Positions 33,600-42,762 of a stretch of DNA of 53,562 nt are shown here, one piece after another. Each line of letters starts with the position of its first letter. The stretch's first letter is position 1. Below the pieces are notes generated by a model. The model searched no databases and was not told the origin of the DNA. It saw nothing but the letters and a program-made list of their open reading frames with translations. A program made the translations under genes and the position numbers. This stretch comes from Chloroflexota bacterium (GTDB taxonomy: Bacteria; Chloroflexota; Chloroflexia; QHBQ01; JADMIH01): NCBI GenBank assembly GCA_015478675.1, contig JADMIH010000008.1, positions 1 to 53,562 on the forward strand, read 5' to 3'.

Positions 33600-35207
33600 A
33601 TGCCCCTTATAAAGTCTCACATTGATATAACCTCAGAGCAGTTTTGTGCCAACCGTTCATATATGGCCTCCCTTGTGGCTGATCTGAAGGCACGGCTGCG
33701 GCAGGTGAGGGAAGGCGGCGGGGCCAGCGCCATCTCAAAGCACAGAGCGCGCGGCAAAATCCTCGCACGTGATCGTGTCGAGATGCTGCTCGACCCTGAC
33801 ACTGCTTTTATGGAGTTCTCTGCGCTCGCGGCCAATGGCATGTACAATGGCGATGCGCCATCGGCGGGGATCATCACCGGCGTCGGCGTAGTCTCCGGGC
33901 AAGAGTGCGTGCTCATCGCCAATGACGCCACAGTGAAGGGGGGCACTTATTATCCCATTACAGTAAAAAAGCACTTGCGTGCCCAGGAGATCGCTGAAGA
34001 GAACCATCTGCCCTGCATTTACCTCGTAGATTCGGGAGGTGCTTTCTTGCCGCTGCAAGATGAGGTCTTCCCCGATAGGGAGCACTTTGGGCGAATCTTC
34101 TACAACCAGGCAACTATGTCGGCTAAAGGCATACCGCAGATAGCAGTCGTCATGGGGTCTTGTACAGCAGGCGGGGCCTACGTCCCCGCGATGTCGGACG
34201 AAACAGTAATCGTCAAAGGCACCGGCACCATCTTCCTGGGCGGACCGCCACTGGTGAAAGCAGCGACAGGAGAAGAAGTGAGCGCCGAAGAGCTGGGCGG
34301 GGCAGACGTCCACAGCCGCACAAGCGGAGTAACAGATTATTACGCCGTAGACGATGAGCACGCCCTGGCAATCACACGTGACATCGCTTCCAACCTCTTT
34401 CGCGAGAAATATTACCCCTGGGAGGTTACTAGCCCCGAACCCCCTGCTTACGACCCAGCAGAGATATACGGCGTTGTTGAGCAAGATAATCGCAGGCCTT
34501 ACGATATACGTGAGGTGATCGCTCGCATAGTGGATAGGTCTCATTTCGACGAGTTCAAGCAATTGTACGGCAGCACGCTCGTCTGCGGCTTTGGACGTAT
34601 AATGGGTTATCCTGCTGGCATAATCGCCAATAATGGCATCCTCTTTTCTGAGAGCGCGTTGAAGGGCGCCCACTTCATCGAGCTTTGCACAAAACGGCGA
34701 GTGCCTCTTGTTTTCTTACAAAATATCACAGGCTTTATGGTTGGCCGTGAGTACGAGAGCAAGGGCATAGCCAAAGACGGAGCCAAGATGGTAATGGCTG
34801 TAGCAAACGCTCAGGTGCCCAAGTTCACCGTCATCATTGGTGGCTCGTTCGGAGCGGGGAACTACGCCATGTGCGGCAGGGCCTATGGCCCACGCCAGCT
34901 CTGGATGTGGCCCAACGCACGCATCTCTGTGATGGGCGGCCAGCAAGCCGCTAATGTGCTGCTGACGGTGAGGCGCGACAACTTGCAAGCGGCAGGAAAA
35001 GAGATGACCAGGGATGAACAGGAGGAGTTCATGCAACCCACGCTCGACAAGTACGAGGCCGAGGGCAATCCCTACTATTCGACAGCGCGCTTGTGGGACG
35101 ACGGCATAATTGATCCCGTTGACACGCGCATGGTGCTGGGGTTGGGCATAGCCGCATCTCTGAACGCCCAGATACCCGCCACGGAGTACGGCATCTTTCG
35201 TATGTAA
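33600..35207 (+). CDS. liuB: methylcrotonyl-CoA carboxylase, carboxyltransferase beta subunit
   Basis: Transfers CO2 from biotin to 3-methylcrotonyl-CoA, forming 3-methylglutaconyl-CoA in leucine breakdown. The 535-residue length and the N-terminal [18 protein letters not shown] match MCC beta subunits. The segments [19 protein letters not shown] and [20 protein letters not shown] are characteristic of MCC rather than propionyl-CoA carboxylase, and [17 protein letters not shown] closes the second crotonase fold. GAGG lies about 13 bases from the ATG within a hairpin. It heads a seven-gene run and pairs with the biotinylated alpha subunit at 36005. Confidence 0.88.
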   Translation: MPLIKSHIDITSEQFCANRSYMASLVADLKARLRQVREGGGASAISKHRARGKILARDRVEMLLDPDTAFMEFSALAANGMYNGDAPSAGIITGVGVVSGQECVLIANDATVKGGTYYPITVKKHLRAQEIAEENHLPCIYLVDSGGAFLPLQDEVFPDREHFGRIFYNQATMSAKGIPQIAVVMGSCTAGGAYVPAMSDETVIVKGTGTIFLGGPPLVKAATGEEVSAEELGGADVHSRTSGVTDYYAVDDEHALAITRDIASNLFREKYYPWEVTSPEPPAYDPAEIYGVVEQDNRRPYDIREVIARIVDRSHFDEFKQLYGSTLVCGFGRIMGYPAGIIANNGILFSESALKGAHFIELCTKRRVPLVFLQNITGFMVGREYESKGIAKDGAKMVMAVANAQVPKFTVIIGGSFGAGNYAMCGRAYGPRQLWMWPNARISVMGGQQAANVLLTVRRDNLQAAGKEMTRDEQEEFMQPTLDKYEAEGNPYYSTARLWDDGIIDPVDTRMVLGLGIAASLNAQIPATEYGIFRM

Positions 35208-35216
35208 GTCCAGGAT

Positions 35217-36008
35217 ATGTCTCAGAGTTACCACAACCTTCTCTTCAGGATCGAAAACAAGGTCTGTTATATTACCTTGAACCGACCCGAAGTACATAAC
35301 GCCTTCAACTCAGCGCTCGTAGAGGAGTTGCGCTTAGCCTTTGCTGAGGCCGCTTCGCGCTCACCGAGTGAAGTGCGGGCAATCGTGCTCGCGGGGGCGG
35401 GACGCTCATTCTGCGCCGGTGCGGACGTAAAGGGGATGCGCGAAAGCCTTGACTTTACTGAAGAAGAGAATATCGCCGATGCCTTGCGCATGGCCCGCAT
35501 GTTCGATACAATCGACAGTGCTCCTGTGCCTGTGATTGGGCGCATACAAGGGGCGACGCTCGGCGGTGGCGTTGGGTTGGCAGCCGTTTGTGACATTGTG
35601 ATTGCGGCAAAAGACGCTCTTTTCGCTTTCTCAGAAGCCAAGCTGGGGATACTTCCGGCGGTTATCTCCCCTTATGTGCTGTCGAAGATAGGGCGCAGCC
35701 ACGCGCGTGCCCTCTTCTTGACAGCAGAGCGTTTCAGCGTGCAGCGTGCCTTGCAAATTGGCCTCGCGCACGTAGTTGTAGACCCTGAGGGCCTGGACGC
35801 TGAAGTAGAACGCATCGTTGGCGAAGTGATGAGGTCCGCGCCGAGGGCCATCAGTCGGGCCAAGGAGCTTATAGGGATTGTGCCTACGCTGGAACCGGAG
35901 GATGCCATGCAGATGACAGCGGAAACTATTGCCGCTATGCGCGTGAGCTCACAAGGGCAGGAAGGGCTGCGCGCCTTTCTTGAGAAACGCAAGCCGGAGT
36001 GGGCATGA
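35217..36008 (+). CDS. liuC: enoyl-CoA hydratase, probably methylglutaconyl-CoA hydratase
   Basis: A crotonase-family enzyme of 263 residues that, by context, hydrates 3-methylglutaconyl-CoA to HMG-CoA. The start of the fold is ITLNRPEVHNAFNSAL. The oxyanion-hole segments are LAGAGRSFCAGADVKGM and IQGATLGGGVGLAAVCD, and SEAKLGILPAVISPYV follows. It lies between the two MCC subunit genes, 9 bases after the first, and its stop overlaps the next start. Substrate assignment rests on the operon, since crotonases are hard to separate by sequence alone. Confidence 0.85.
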   Translation: MSQSYHNLLFRIENKVCYITLNRPEVHNAFNSALVEELRLAFAEAASRSPSEVRAIVLAGAGRSFCAGADVKGMRESLDFTEEENIADALRMARMFDTIDSAPVPVIGRIQGATLGGGVGLAAVCDIVIAAKDALFAFSEAKLGILPAVISPYVLSKIGRSHARALFLTAERFSVQRALQIGLAHVVVDPEGLDAEVERIVGEVMRSAPRAISRAKELIGIVPTLEPEDAMQMTAETIAAMRVSSQGQEGLRAFLEKRKPEWA

Positions 36009-38059
36009 CCCAGGAGCGGCCCAAGCTCTTCACCAGGCTGCTTATCGCCAATCGTGGTGAGATAGCTGTACGTATAGCGCGCGCCTGCCGATCACTTGGC
36101 GTCAGATCGGTGGCAGTTTACTCCGATGCTGACCGGGGTGCGCTTCACGTTCGCGCCTGCGACGAAGCCTACAATATAGGCCCTGCCCCTGCCTCTGAGA
36201 GCTATCTGCGGGGCGACAAAATAATCGAAGTCGCACGTGCCGCGGGTTGCGAGGCGATACATCCCGGCTATGGCTTCCTATCGGAGAACGCTAATTTTGC
36301 CGCCGCTGTGATCGAGGCAGGCATCGTCTGGGTAGGGCCGCAGCCTGAAGCCATTCGCCTCATGGGATCCAAGATCGAGTCGAAGCGGCTCGCCGAGGCC
36401 AGCGGTGTGCCTGTGGTGCCGGGCTACTGGGGCGACGATCAGAGCCTCGGCAGGCTCACAGAAGAAGCGCAGCGCATAGGTTATCCCGTGCTGATTAAAG
36501 CTTCCGCGGGCGGCGGCGGCAAAGGCATGCGCGTAGTCAACGATCGCAAAGGGCTGGCAGAAGCCATAGAGGGCGCGCAGCGAGAAGCTCAAGCAGCCTT
36601 TGGCGACAGCAGCATCATGCTGGAAATGTACCTCACAGAGCCGCGCCACATCGAAGTTCAGGTGCTGGGCGATAGTTTCGGCAATCTGGTGCATCTGGGA
36701 GAGCGCGACTGCACCGTGCAGCGCCGCCATCAGAAGGTAGTGGAAGAAAGCCCGTCGCCAGCTATTAACGTTGAGCTTCGTGCCCAAATCACAGGTTCGG
36801 CGCTCGCGCTGGCAAAAGCCGCAGGCTACTCAAACGCAGGCACCGTCGAGTTTATCTTCCAGGATGGGCGCTACTATTTTCTTGAGATGAATACTCGCCT
36901 TCAGGTGGAGCACCCCGTCACCGAGGAGGCACTGGGCCTGGACCTCGTGGAAGCTCAGATAAGGATCGCGGCGGGGGAAAAGCTGTGGTTAAGGCAGAAC
37001 GATGTCGCCTTTAAGCGCCACGCTCTCGAAGTGCGCCTCTATGCAGAAGATCCGGACCATGGCTTTCTCCCTTCAACAGGAACGATCAACAGGCTACAAC
37101 TTCCACCCGTAAAGAACATCCGCGTGGACGCCGGGGTCGGCCAGGGCGATACCATCTCTCCCTACTACGATCCGATGATAGCCAAAATTATCGGCTGGGG
37201 CGACTCACGTGCGGCGGCTATTGACCACATGAGCGAAATGCTTGGCGGAACGATCCTTGAGGGAGTGACAACAAACCTGGGGTTCCTGCGCTGGCTGATG
37301 TGGCAGCCGCAGTTCAGGTCTGCGCGCTTTTCCACTCGCCTTATAGAGCAGTACTATACACCAGCTGAACATGCAGAGCTTCCGATAGAAGTCATAATCG
37401 CCGGGGCAGTAATACGGCTGCTCGCGCCCGGTATCGTTTCTGCTGGGCATAACGAGCCAAAAGCCACCTGGCAGGCGCAAGGGTGGAGGCAGGCCCGGCA
37501 GAATATGCCGGCAAATTTGGTCGTTGATGGCGAACGCTACGACATCAGGCTATCTGCTCTCGCTGAGAAGCCGGAGGGCTGGTGGGCTGTGGTCTCTCAG
37601 GGCGGGCAAGCCCTGTACGATGATGAACTGACACTTACACTGCCCAAAGGCGCCGACCCCTTTTCCCGCGTCGAATCTGCTATTCAAATCCAGTTGGCTG
37701 AAAGCCTGACGCGCTACTCACTCAAGATTGACGGCACACAGCTTAATAGCTTTTCGCTTCGATGGGAGGAGCGTGACTACTGGATACGCAGCGCCCCCGC
37801 CCTTGCGACAGACCGTCTGTCCAAGTCGCTTGGAGTTGGTAGTGAAAACAGCCTTGAAAGCCCTATGCCCGGTAAGGTGCTCAAGGTGCTTGCGAAGGCG
37901 GGCGAGATGGTCGCTGAAGAACAGCCGCTTGTGATAATCGAGGCGATGAAGATGGAGTTCACGGTGCGCGCCCCGCACGACGGCGTGGTAGCTGAGGTCA
38001 GGTATAGCGAGGGCGACCAAGTGACAGTTGGCGACACCCTGATCGAGATGGAGAAGTAA
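36005..38059 (+). CDS. liuD: methylcrotonyl-CoA carboxylase, biotin-containing alpha subunit
   Basis: A 684-residue acyl-CoA carboxylase alpha subunit. The biotin carboxylase domain starts FTRLLIANRGEIAVRIARAC and contains the ATP-grasp glycine loop KASAGGGGKGMRVV, the metal/bicarbonate region (HLGERDCTVQRRHQK) and FLEMNTRLQVEHPVTE. A linker/BT region follows, and a C-terminal biotinyl domain has the biotinylated Lys in EAMKMEF (about residue 647). ATP-driven carboxylation of its biotin feeds the beta subunit. I prefer the ATG at 36005, with GGAG 6 bases upstream and an ATGA overlap with liuC, over a GTG at 35999. Confidence 0.88.
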   Translation: MTQERPKLFTRLLIANRGEIAVRIARACRSLGVRSVAVYSDADRGALHVRACDEAYNIGPAPASESYLRGDKIIEVARAAGCEAIHPGYGFLSENANFAAAVIEAGIVWVGPQPEAIRLMGSKIESKRLAEASGVPVVPGYWGDDQSLGRLTEEAQRIGYPVLIKASAGGGGKGMRVVNDRKGLAEAIEGAQREAQAAFGDSSIMLEMYLTEPRHIEVQVLGDSFGNLVHLGERDCTVQRRHQKVVEESPSPAINVELRAQITGSALALAKAAGYSNAGTVEFIFQDGRYYFLEMNTRLQVEHPVTEEALGLDLVEAQIRIAAGEKLWLRQNDVAFKRHALEVRLYAEDPDHGFLPSTGTINRLQLPPVKNIRVDAGVGQGDTISPYYDPMIAKIIGWGDSRAAAIDHMSEMLGGTILEGVTTNLGFLRWLMWQPQFRSARFSTRLIEQYYTPAEHAELPIEVIIAGAVIRLLAPGIVSAGHNEPKATWQAQGWRQARQNMPANLVVDGERYDIRLSALAEKPEGWWAVVSQGGQALYDDELTLTLPKGADPFSRVESAIQIQLAESLTRYSLKIDGTQLNSFSLRWEERDYWIRSAPALATDRLSKSLGVGSENSLESPMPGKVLKVLAKAGEMVAEEQPLVIIEAMKMEFTVRAPHDGVVAEVRYSEGDQVTVGDTLIEMEK

Positions 38060-38063
38060 GGCA

Positions 38064-38975
38064 TTGGCGAATTATCCGGAAAAGGTGATTGTATACGAGG
38101 TTGGGCCGCGAGACGGGCTGCAAAATGAGAAAGTCACTGTGCCCACCGGAGCCAAGATCAACTATATTAACCTGCTGAGCGCAGCACGCCTTCCTTACAT
38201 CGAGGCCACCTCCTTTGTCAGCCCGAAAGCAGTGCCGCAGCTTGGAGATGCATCCGAAGTGATCTCCGGTATCGAGCGACGGGCAGGCACACGCTACCCC
38301 GCACTCGTGCCTAATGTGCGCGGGATGCAACGAGCAGTAGATGCGGGTGTACGTGACATCGCGCTTTTCACATCTGCGTCTGAGAGTTTCACGAAGGCGA
38401 ACATCAACAGCAGCATTGGCGAGTCACTCGACAACTTCAAGCCCGTAGTAGCACTCGCCGCAGAGCACGATATTCGCGTGCGCGGCTACGTGAGCACTGC
38501 ACTCGGCTGCCCTTACGAGGGCGCGGTGCCTATCGAGAAGGTTCGGGAAGTAACGCTTGCCCTTCTTGAGCTAGGGGTCTGGCAGGTCTCTCTGGGCGAT
38601 ACCGTAGGGGTTGGTACCCCCAACCAGGTGGAGGATCTGTTGGCCTTACTTTTGAAGGATATTCCTGCGGCCTTCCTCGCTGTACACTTTCATGACACGC
38701 GGGGCACTGCGCTCGCCAATGTGCTGTCCGCCTTGCAGATGGGGGTCTCTACAGTCGATTCATCATCAGGAGGGCTTGGAGGCTGCCCGTACGCTCCCGG
38801 CGCGGCAGGCAATCTTGCCACCGAAGACCTGCTCTTTATGCTAAACGGCATGGGGATAGAAACAGGCGTTGATGTGGACAAAGTGGCTGATGCCTCCCTG
38901 AGCATCCTGCAACTGCTGGGCAAGCCGCCCGCAAGCAAATATTTGCAGGCATCTATTATTGGGAGTAGGGACTGA
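38064..38975 (+). CDS. liuE: hydroxymethylglutaryl-CoA lyase
   Basis: Cleaves HMG-CoA to acetyl-CoA and acetoacetate, the last step of leucine catabolism. The 303-residue TIM-barrel protein begins VIVYEVGPRDGLQNEK with the conserved catalytic Arg-Asp. The active-site loop SSSGGLGGCPYAPGAAGN contains the signature cysteine, and HFHDTRGTALANV carries metal-binding histidines. It starts with TTG four bases after the liuD stop. Together with liuB, liuC and liuD it completes the route from 3-methylcrotonyl-CoA; isovaleryl-CoA dehydrogenase is not in the window. Confidence 0.93.
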   Translation: MANYPEKVIVYEVGPRDGLQNEKVTVPTGAKINYINLLSAARLPYIEATSFVSPKAVPQLGDASEVISGIERRAGTRYPALVPNVRGMQRAVDAGVRDIALFTSASESFTKANINSSIGESLDNFKPVVALAAEHDIRVRGYVSTALGCPYEGAVPIEKVREVTLALLELGVWQVSLGDTVGVGTPNQVEDLLALLLKDIPAAFLAVHFHDTRGTALANVLSALQMGVSTVDSSSGGLGGCPYAPGAAGNLATEDLLFMLNGMGIETGVDVDKVADASLSILQLLGKPPASKYLQASIIGSRD

Positions 38976-39010
38976 AACGAGGGTACCGTCGCAACAGCAG
39001 GAGATCAATT

Positions 39011-40537
39011 TTGCCGAACATCCGAAAGGTGCTAATCGCAAATCGGGGTGAAATCGCGCTCAGAGTGGTGCGCGCCTGCGCCGAGGTGGGTATCAGGTCG
39101 GTAGCTGTTTTCTCGGAGGCGGACAGGACTGCGCTCCACGTTCGGGCTGCCCATGAAGCCTACCCAATAGGGCCTGGTCCCTCAACAGAGTCGTATCTGC
39201 GGATTGACAAGTTGCTCGAAGTGGCACGCAAATCGGGGGCTGATGCTGTTCACCCGGGCTACGGCTTCCTCGCTGAGAACGCCAACTTCGCCGAAGCAGT
39301 AATCGCCGCCGGACTCACCTGGATCGGACCTTCTCCCGGAGCCATGCGCCTGCTAGGGGATAAGCTAACTGCCCGCAGAACTGCCGAGGCCGCGGGCGTG
39401 CCTGTCGTGCCCGGCACAGATGTTGCCCTGGACAACGCGGAGGAAGCGGCAGCCGCAGCCAAAGGGATCGGCTACCCCGCGTTGATTAAGGCCTCGGCGG
39501 GCGGCGGCGGCAAAGGCATGCGTGTAGTCAACAGCCCGTCTGAGCTTGAATCCGCACTGAGGAGCGCAAGCAGTGAGGCATATTCTTCCTTTGGCTCCGG
39601 CGTCGTCTATCTCGAAAAGTATCTCGATTCAGTAAGACACGTAGAGATTCAGGTGTTAGCGGACGAGCATGGCAACGTTATCCATCTGGGCGAGCGCGAA
39701 TGCTCTGTGCAGCGCCGTCACCAGAAGCTAATCGAAGAGTCGCCTTCAGTGGCTGTCGATGCAAGGCTGCGCGAGCGAATGGGCGCGGTAGCGGTTGCTG
39801 CGGCGCGTGCTGCCGGTTATAGCTCGGCCGGCACGGTGGAGTTCCTCGTTGACAGGCGCAAGAACTTTTACTTTCTTGAAGTAAACACACGCTTACAGGT
39901 GGAGCACCCGGTAACAGAGCTTGTTACCGGTATCGATCTGGTTCTGGAGCAGTTTCGAATCGCTTCGGGCAGGCCACTTCGCCTGGCCCAAAGCGATATA
40001 GGTCTCCGTGGCCACGCCATTGAGTGCCGTATCGCCGCCGAGGACCCCTTCAACAACTTTGTCCCATCGCTCGGAGATATTACCGCACTCACCGAGCCGA
40101 GCGGCCCAGGCGTGCGGGTAGACAGTAGTATTTATCGCGGCGGGCGCGTTTCTATCTACTATGATCCGATGATTGCCAAGCTGATCGTGTGGGCGCCTAC
40201 AAGGGCGCTTGCCATCCTCAGGATGCGGCGCGCATTGGAAGAATACCGGATTGTTGGCGTACAGACAAACATTCCTTTTCACCTTGCCGTTATGGACTCT
40301 ATTGACTTCCAGAGGGGCAGGCTGGACACGAAGTTCGTGGAGCGATTCCTTACGAGCGGGGGAATGTCGAAGGGGGTCGAGGAAGATCTCTCGCCTGTGG
40401 CAGCAATAGTAGGGGCGCTCGTGGCTGACCGCAAGCGCATGTCAGGGAGTGCCTTCAACAGCGGCCAGAGTAGTGCAGACAACACCACTGAAACAAACAA
40501 CTGGCGGCTGGCTGGGCGCAAGGCAGGGCTGAGGTAA
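39011..40537 (+). CDS. accC: biotin carboxylase (N-terminal part of a split alpha subunit)
   Basis: A second biotin carboxylase, 508 residues, with ATP-grasp loop KASAGGGGKGMRVV, HLGERECSVQRRHQK, and FLEVNTRLQVEHPVTE. After the carboxylase domain (about residue 445) the sequence continues into a linker ending NNWRLAGRK, which in fused alpha subunits lies just before the BT/biotinyl part. A TAA and one codon (GTC) later, the carrier gene begins in the same frame. This is therefore an alpha subunit divided into two polypeptides. AGGAG precedes the TTG start. With the mutase downstream, a role in propionyl-CoA carboxylation is plausible; no second carboxyltransferase gene is present here. Confidence 0.85.
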   Translation: MPNIRKVLIANRGEIALRVVRACAEVGIRSVAVFSEADRTALHVRAAHEAYPIGPGPSTESYLRIDKLLEVARKSGADAVHPGYGFLAENANFAEAVIAAGLTWIGPSPGAMRLLGDKLTARRTAEAAGVPVVPGTDVALDNAEEAAAAAKGIGYPALIKASAGGGGKGMRVVNSPSELESALRSASSEAYSSFGSGVVYLEKYLDSVRHVEIQVLADEHGNVIHLGERECSVQRRHQKLIEESPSVAVDARLRERMGAVAVAAARAAGYSSAGTVEFLVDRRKNFYFLEVNTRLQVEHPVTELVTGIDLVLEQFRIASGRPLRLAQSDIGLRGHAIECRIAAEDPFNNFVPSLGDITALTEPSGPGVRVDSSIYRGGRVSIYYDPMIAKLIVWAPTRALAILRMRRALEEYRIVGVQTNIPFHLAVMDSIDFQRGRLDTKFVERFLTSGGMSKGVEEDLSPVAAIVGALVADRKRMSGSAFNSGQSSADNTTETNNWRLAGRKAGLR

Positions 40538-40540
40538 GTC

Positions 40541-41095
40541 ATGCCCAAATATTATCTGCAAATAGGCGATCACGAGTACGGCTTCGATTTAGAGCAATCC
40601 GAGGCAGGCGCTACAATCCGCCCGATTGCGGGTGAGAGCGAAGCGGCAGGCGCGGAGGCACAGCCAATAGGCGTGGATTTTGCCCCTGTACATTTCTCTG
40701 CCGATACAGGCGAAGGCCTTTACTCGATCCTTGCAGATAATATGAGCTTCCAGGTTTATGTGGAAAATACGGAGGAAGGTCTGCGCATGGTAATGTGGCG
40801 GCACCGCTTCGATGTGAAGGTGCAGAGCGAGCGCGAATGGCGGCTAGAGAAGATCGCGCCGCGCACCACAGTGCATACAGGCGCTCTGATAGTGAAAGCT
40901 CCTATGCCGGGCCTAGTCAAGGGCGTTCTGGTACAGGTGGGCGATGAGGTCAAGGCCGGACAGCGGATGCTGGTGCTCGAAGCGATGAAGATGGAGAACG
41001 ACATCAACGCCCCACGCGACGGACGGATAACGGCGGTCAACACGGAAGGCGGAGCGGTGGTCGAGGGCGGGAAACCGTTGCTGACTTTAGAATAG
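40541..41095 (+). CDS. biotin carrier protein (C-terminal part of a split alpha subunit)
   Basis: A 184-residue protein with an N-terminal BT-like beta region (residues 1-105) and a biotinyl domain (about 110-184). The biotin-accepting Lys lies in LEAMKMEND, preceded by the conserved [17 protein letters not shown]. It swings carboxybiotin between the carboxylase encoded just upstream and a carboxyltransferase. It is in the same frame as that gene, separated only by TAA-GTC, and has its own GAGGT ribosome-binding site overlapping the upstream end. Whether the two halves act as a complex is inferred. Confidence 0.85.
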   Translation: MPKYYLQIGDHEYGFDLEQSEAGATIRPIAGESEAAGAEAQPIGVDFAPVHFSADTGEGLYSILADNMSFQVYVENTEEGLRMVMWRHRFDVKVQSEREWRLEKIAPRTTVHTGALIVKAPMPGLVKGVLVQVGDEVKAGQRMLVLEAMKMENDINAPRDGRITAVNTEGGAVVEGGKPLLTLE

Positions 41096-41109
41096 AAAGG
41101 GCAAGGCGG

Positions 41110-42762
41110 GTGTCTGAAGAACGTGACGAGTGGCGGGAGAATCTGCTTGAGCCTGCGTTGGAGCGCACTCCTGAGCGTGCCGATAGCTTCGAGACATCTT
41201 CTGGAATAGCTGTAGAACGCCTCTATACGCCGGAAGACCTTGCTCACTTTGACTACGAGCGCGAGCTTGGTTATCCAGGGCAGTTCCCCTTCACTAGAGG
41301 TGTGCAGCCTACCATGTACAGAGGCCGCCTCTGGACGATGCGCCAGTACGCGGGCTATGGCACCGCCGAAGAGTCTAATCGCCGCTACAAATACTTGCTG
41401 GCCCAGGGGCAAACCGGCCTTTCCGTCGCCTTTGATCTCCCCACTCAAATGGGCTATGACAGTGACCACCAGGCGGCGGAGGGTGAGGTAGGAAAGGTGG
41501 GCGTGGCTATCAGCTCGCTCCCCGATATGGAGCTACTTCTCGCTGACATTCCGCTCGACAAAGTCAGCGCCTCGATGACAATCAACTCCACCGCGTCGAT
41601 TTTACTTGCATTCTACATCGCGGTGGCACGCAAGAGAGGCATAGAGGAAGGGTCACTCTCCGGCACTGTGCAGAACGATATCCTCAAAGAGTATATTGCG
41701 CGTGGCACTTATATCTACCCGACGGCATATTCCATGCGTATTGTGGGAGACATCATCACCTACTGCGCCGAAAAGCTGCCGCGCTGGAACCCCATTTCGA
41801 TTAGCGGCTATCACATCCGAGAGGCAGGTTCCACAGCCGTACAAGAGGTAGCCTTCACAATCGCCAATGGGATAGCCTACGTTGAAGAGGTGCTGCGGCG
41901 CGGGGTGCCGGTGGACAGCTTCGCCTCGCGGCTCGCCTTCTTTTTCAACGCCCACAGCGACTTCTTCGAGGAGATAGCCAAGTTTCGCGCAGCGCGCAGG
42001 CTCTGGGCGCGCACTATGCAGGAGCGGTTCGGGGCGAACAACTCGCAGTCTATGATGCTCCGCTTTCATACACAGACAGCCGGTTCATCGCTAACGGCGC
42101 AGCAGCCCGATAACAACGTGGTGAGGGTAGCTATCCAGGCGCTCTCTGCTGTGCTGGGGGGGACGCAATCGCTGCACACCAACTCGCTGGACGAGGCGCT
42201 CGCCCTACCCTCGCAGCGCGCCGCGACAATCGCCCTGCGCACCCAGCAGATCATTGCTTACGAAACTGGCGTCGCCTCTACAATTGATCCTCTCGCAGGT
42301 TCATATTATGTCGAGTCGCTCACCAACCAAATCGAAGCGGGCGCTAGTGACTATCTCCGGCGAATTGACGAGATGGGCGGCACCCTTGCCGCTATTGACA
42401 ACGGCTTCCAGCAGCACGAGATAGAGGAAGCCTCCTTCAACTGGCAGAGCGACGTGGACTCAGGCGAGAGGCTCATCGTGGGGGTGAACAGCTTCCAGAG
42501 TAACGAAGCGCCGCATACCGATCTGCTCAAAGTGAATCCTGCGCTGCAACTTGGGCAGGTGGCGCGTTTGCGCGAGTTGCGGCATTTGCGCGACTATGCT
42601 CAGGTAGAGCTCGCGCTGGAAAGACTGCGCAACGCAGCCACAACTGATGACAACCTGATGCCTTCCATAATAGAAGCCGTGGAGAAGCTGGCAACGCTCG
42701 GAGAGATCAGCGACGCCCTCAGACAGGTCTTCGGCACCTACGACGAGCGGCAGGCCATTTAG
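41110..42762 (+). CDS. mcmA: methylmalonyl-CoA mutase large (catalytic) subunit
   Basis: An adenosylcobalamin-dependent isomerase converting methylmalonyl-CoA to succinyl-CoA. The 550-residue protein is the substrate-binding barrel only and lacks the cobalamin-binding DxHxxG domain, so a small subunit must be encoded elsewhere. Residues that separate this enzyme from isobutyryl-CoA mutase are of the methylmalonyl type: Tyr80 in MRQYAGYG and Arg197 in EYIARGTY (Y89 and R207 of the Propionibacterium enzyme; Phe and Gln in ICM). Catalytic His234 is in SGYHIREAG. It starts with GTG, 14 bases after the carrier gene. Its stop overlaps tail-to-tail with the convergent pxpBC gene. Confidence 0.87.
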   Translation: MSEERDEWRENLLEPALERTPERADSFETSSGIAVERLYTPEDLAHFDYERELGYPGQFPFTRGVQPTMYRGRLWTMRQYAGYGTAEESNRRYKYLLAQGQTGLSVAFDLPTQMGYDSDHQAAEGEVGKVGVAISSLPDMELLLADIPLDKVSASMTINSTASILLAFYIAVARKRGIEEGSLSGTVQNDILKEYIARGTYIYPTAYSMRIVGDIITYCAEKLPRWNPISISGYHIREAGSTAVQEVAFTIANGIAYVEEVLRRGVPVDSFASRLAFFFNAHSDFFEEIAKFRAARRLWARTMQERFGANNSQSMMLRFHTQTAGSSLTAQQPDNNVVRVAIQALSAVLGGTQSLHTNSLDEALALPSQRAATIALRTQQIIAYETGVASTIDPLAGSYYVESLTNQIEAGASDYLRRIDEMGGTLAAIDNGFQQHEIEEASFNWQSDVDSGERLIVGVNSFQSNEAPHTDLLKVNPALQLGQVARLRELRHLRDYAQVELALERLRNAATTDDNLMPSIIEAVEKLATLGEISDALRQVFGTYDERQAI

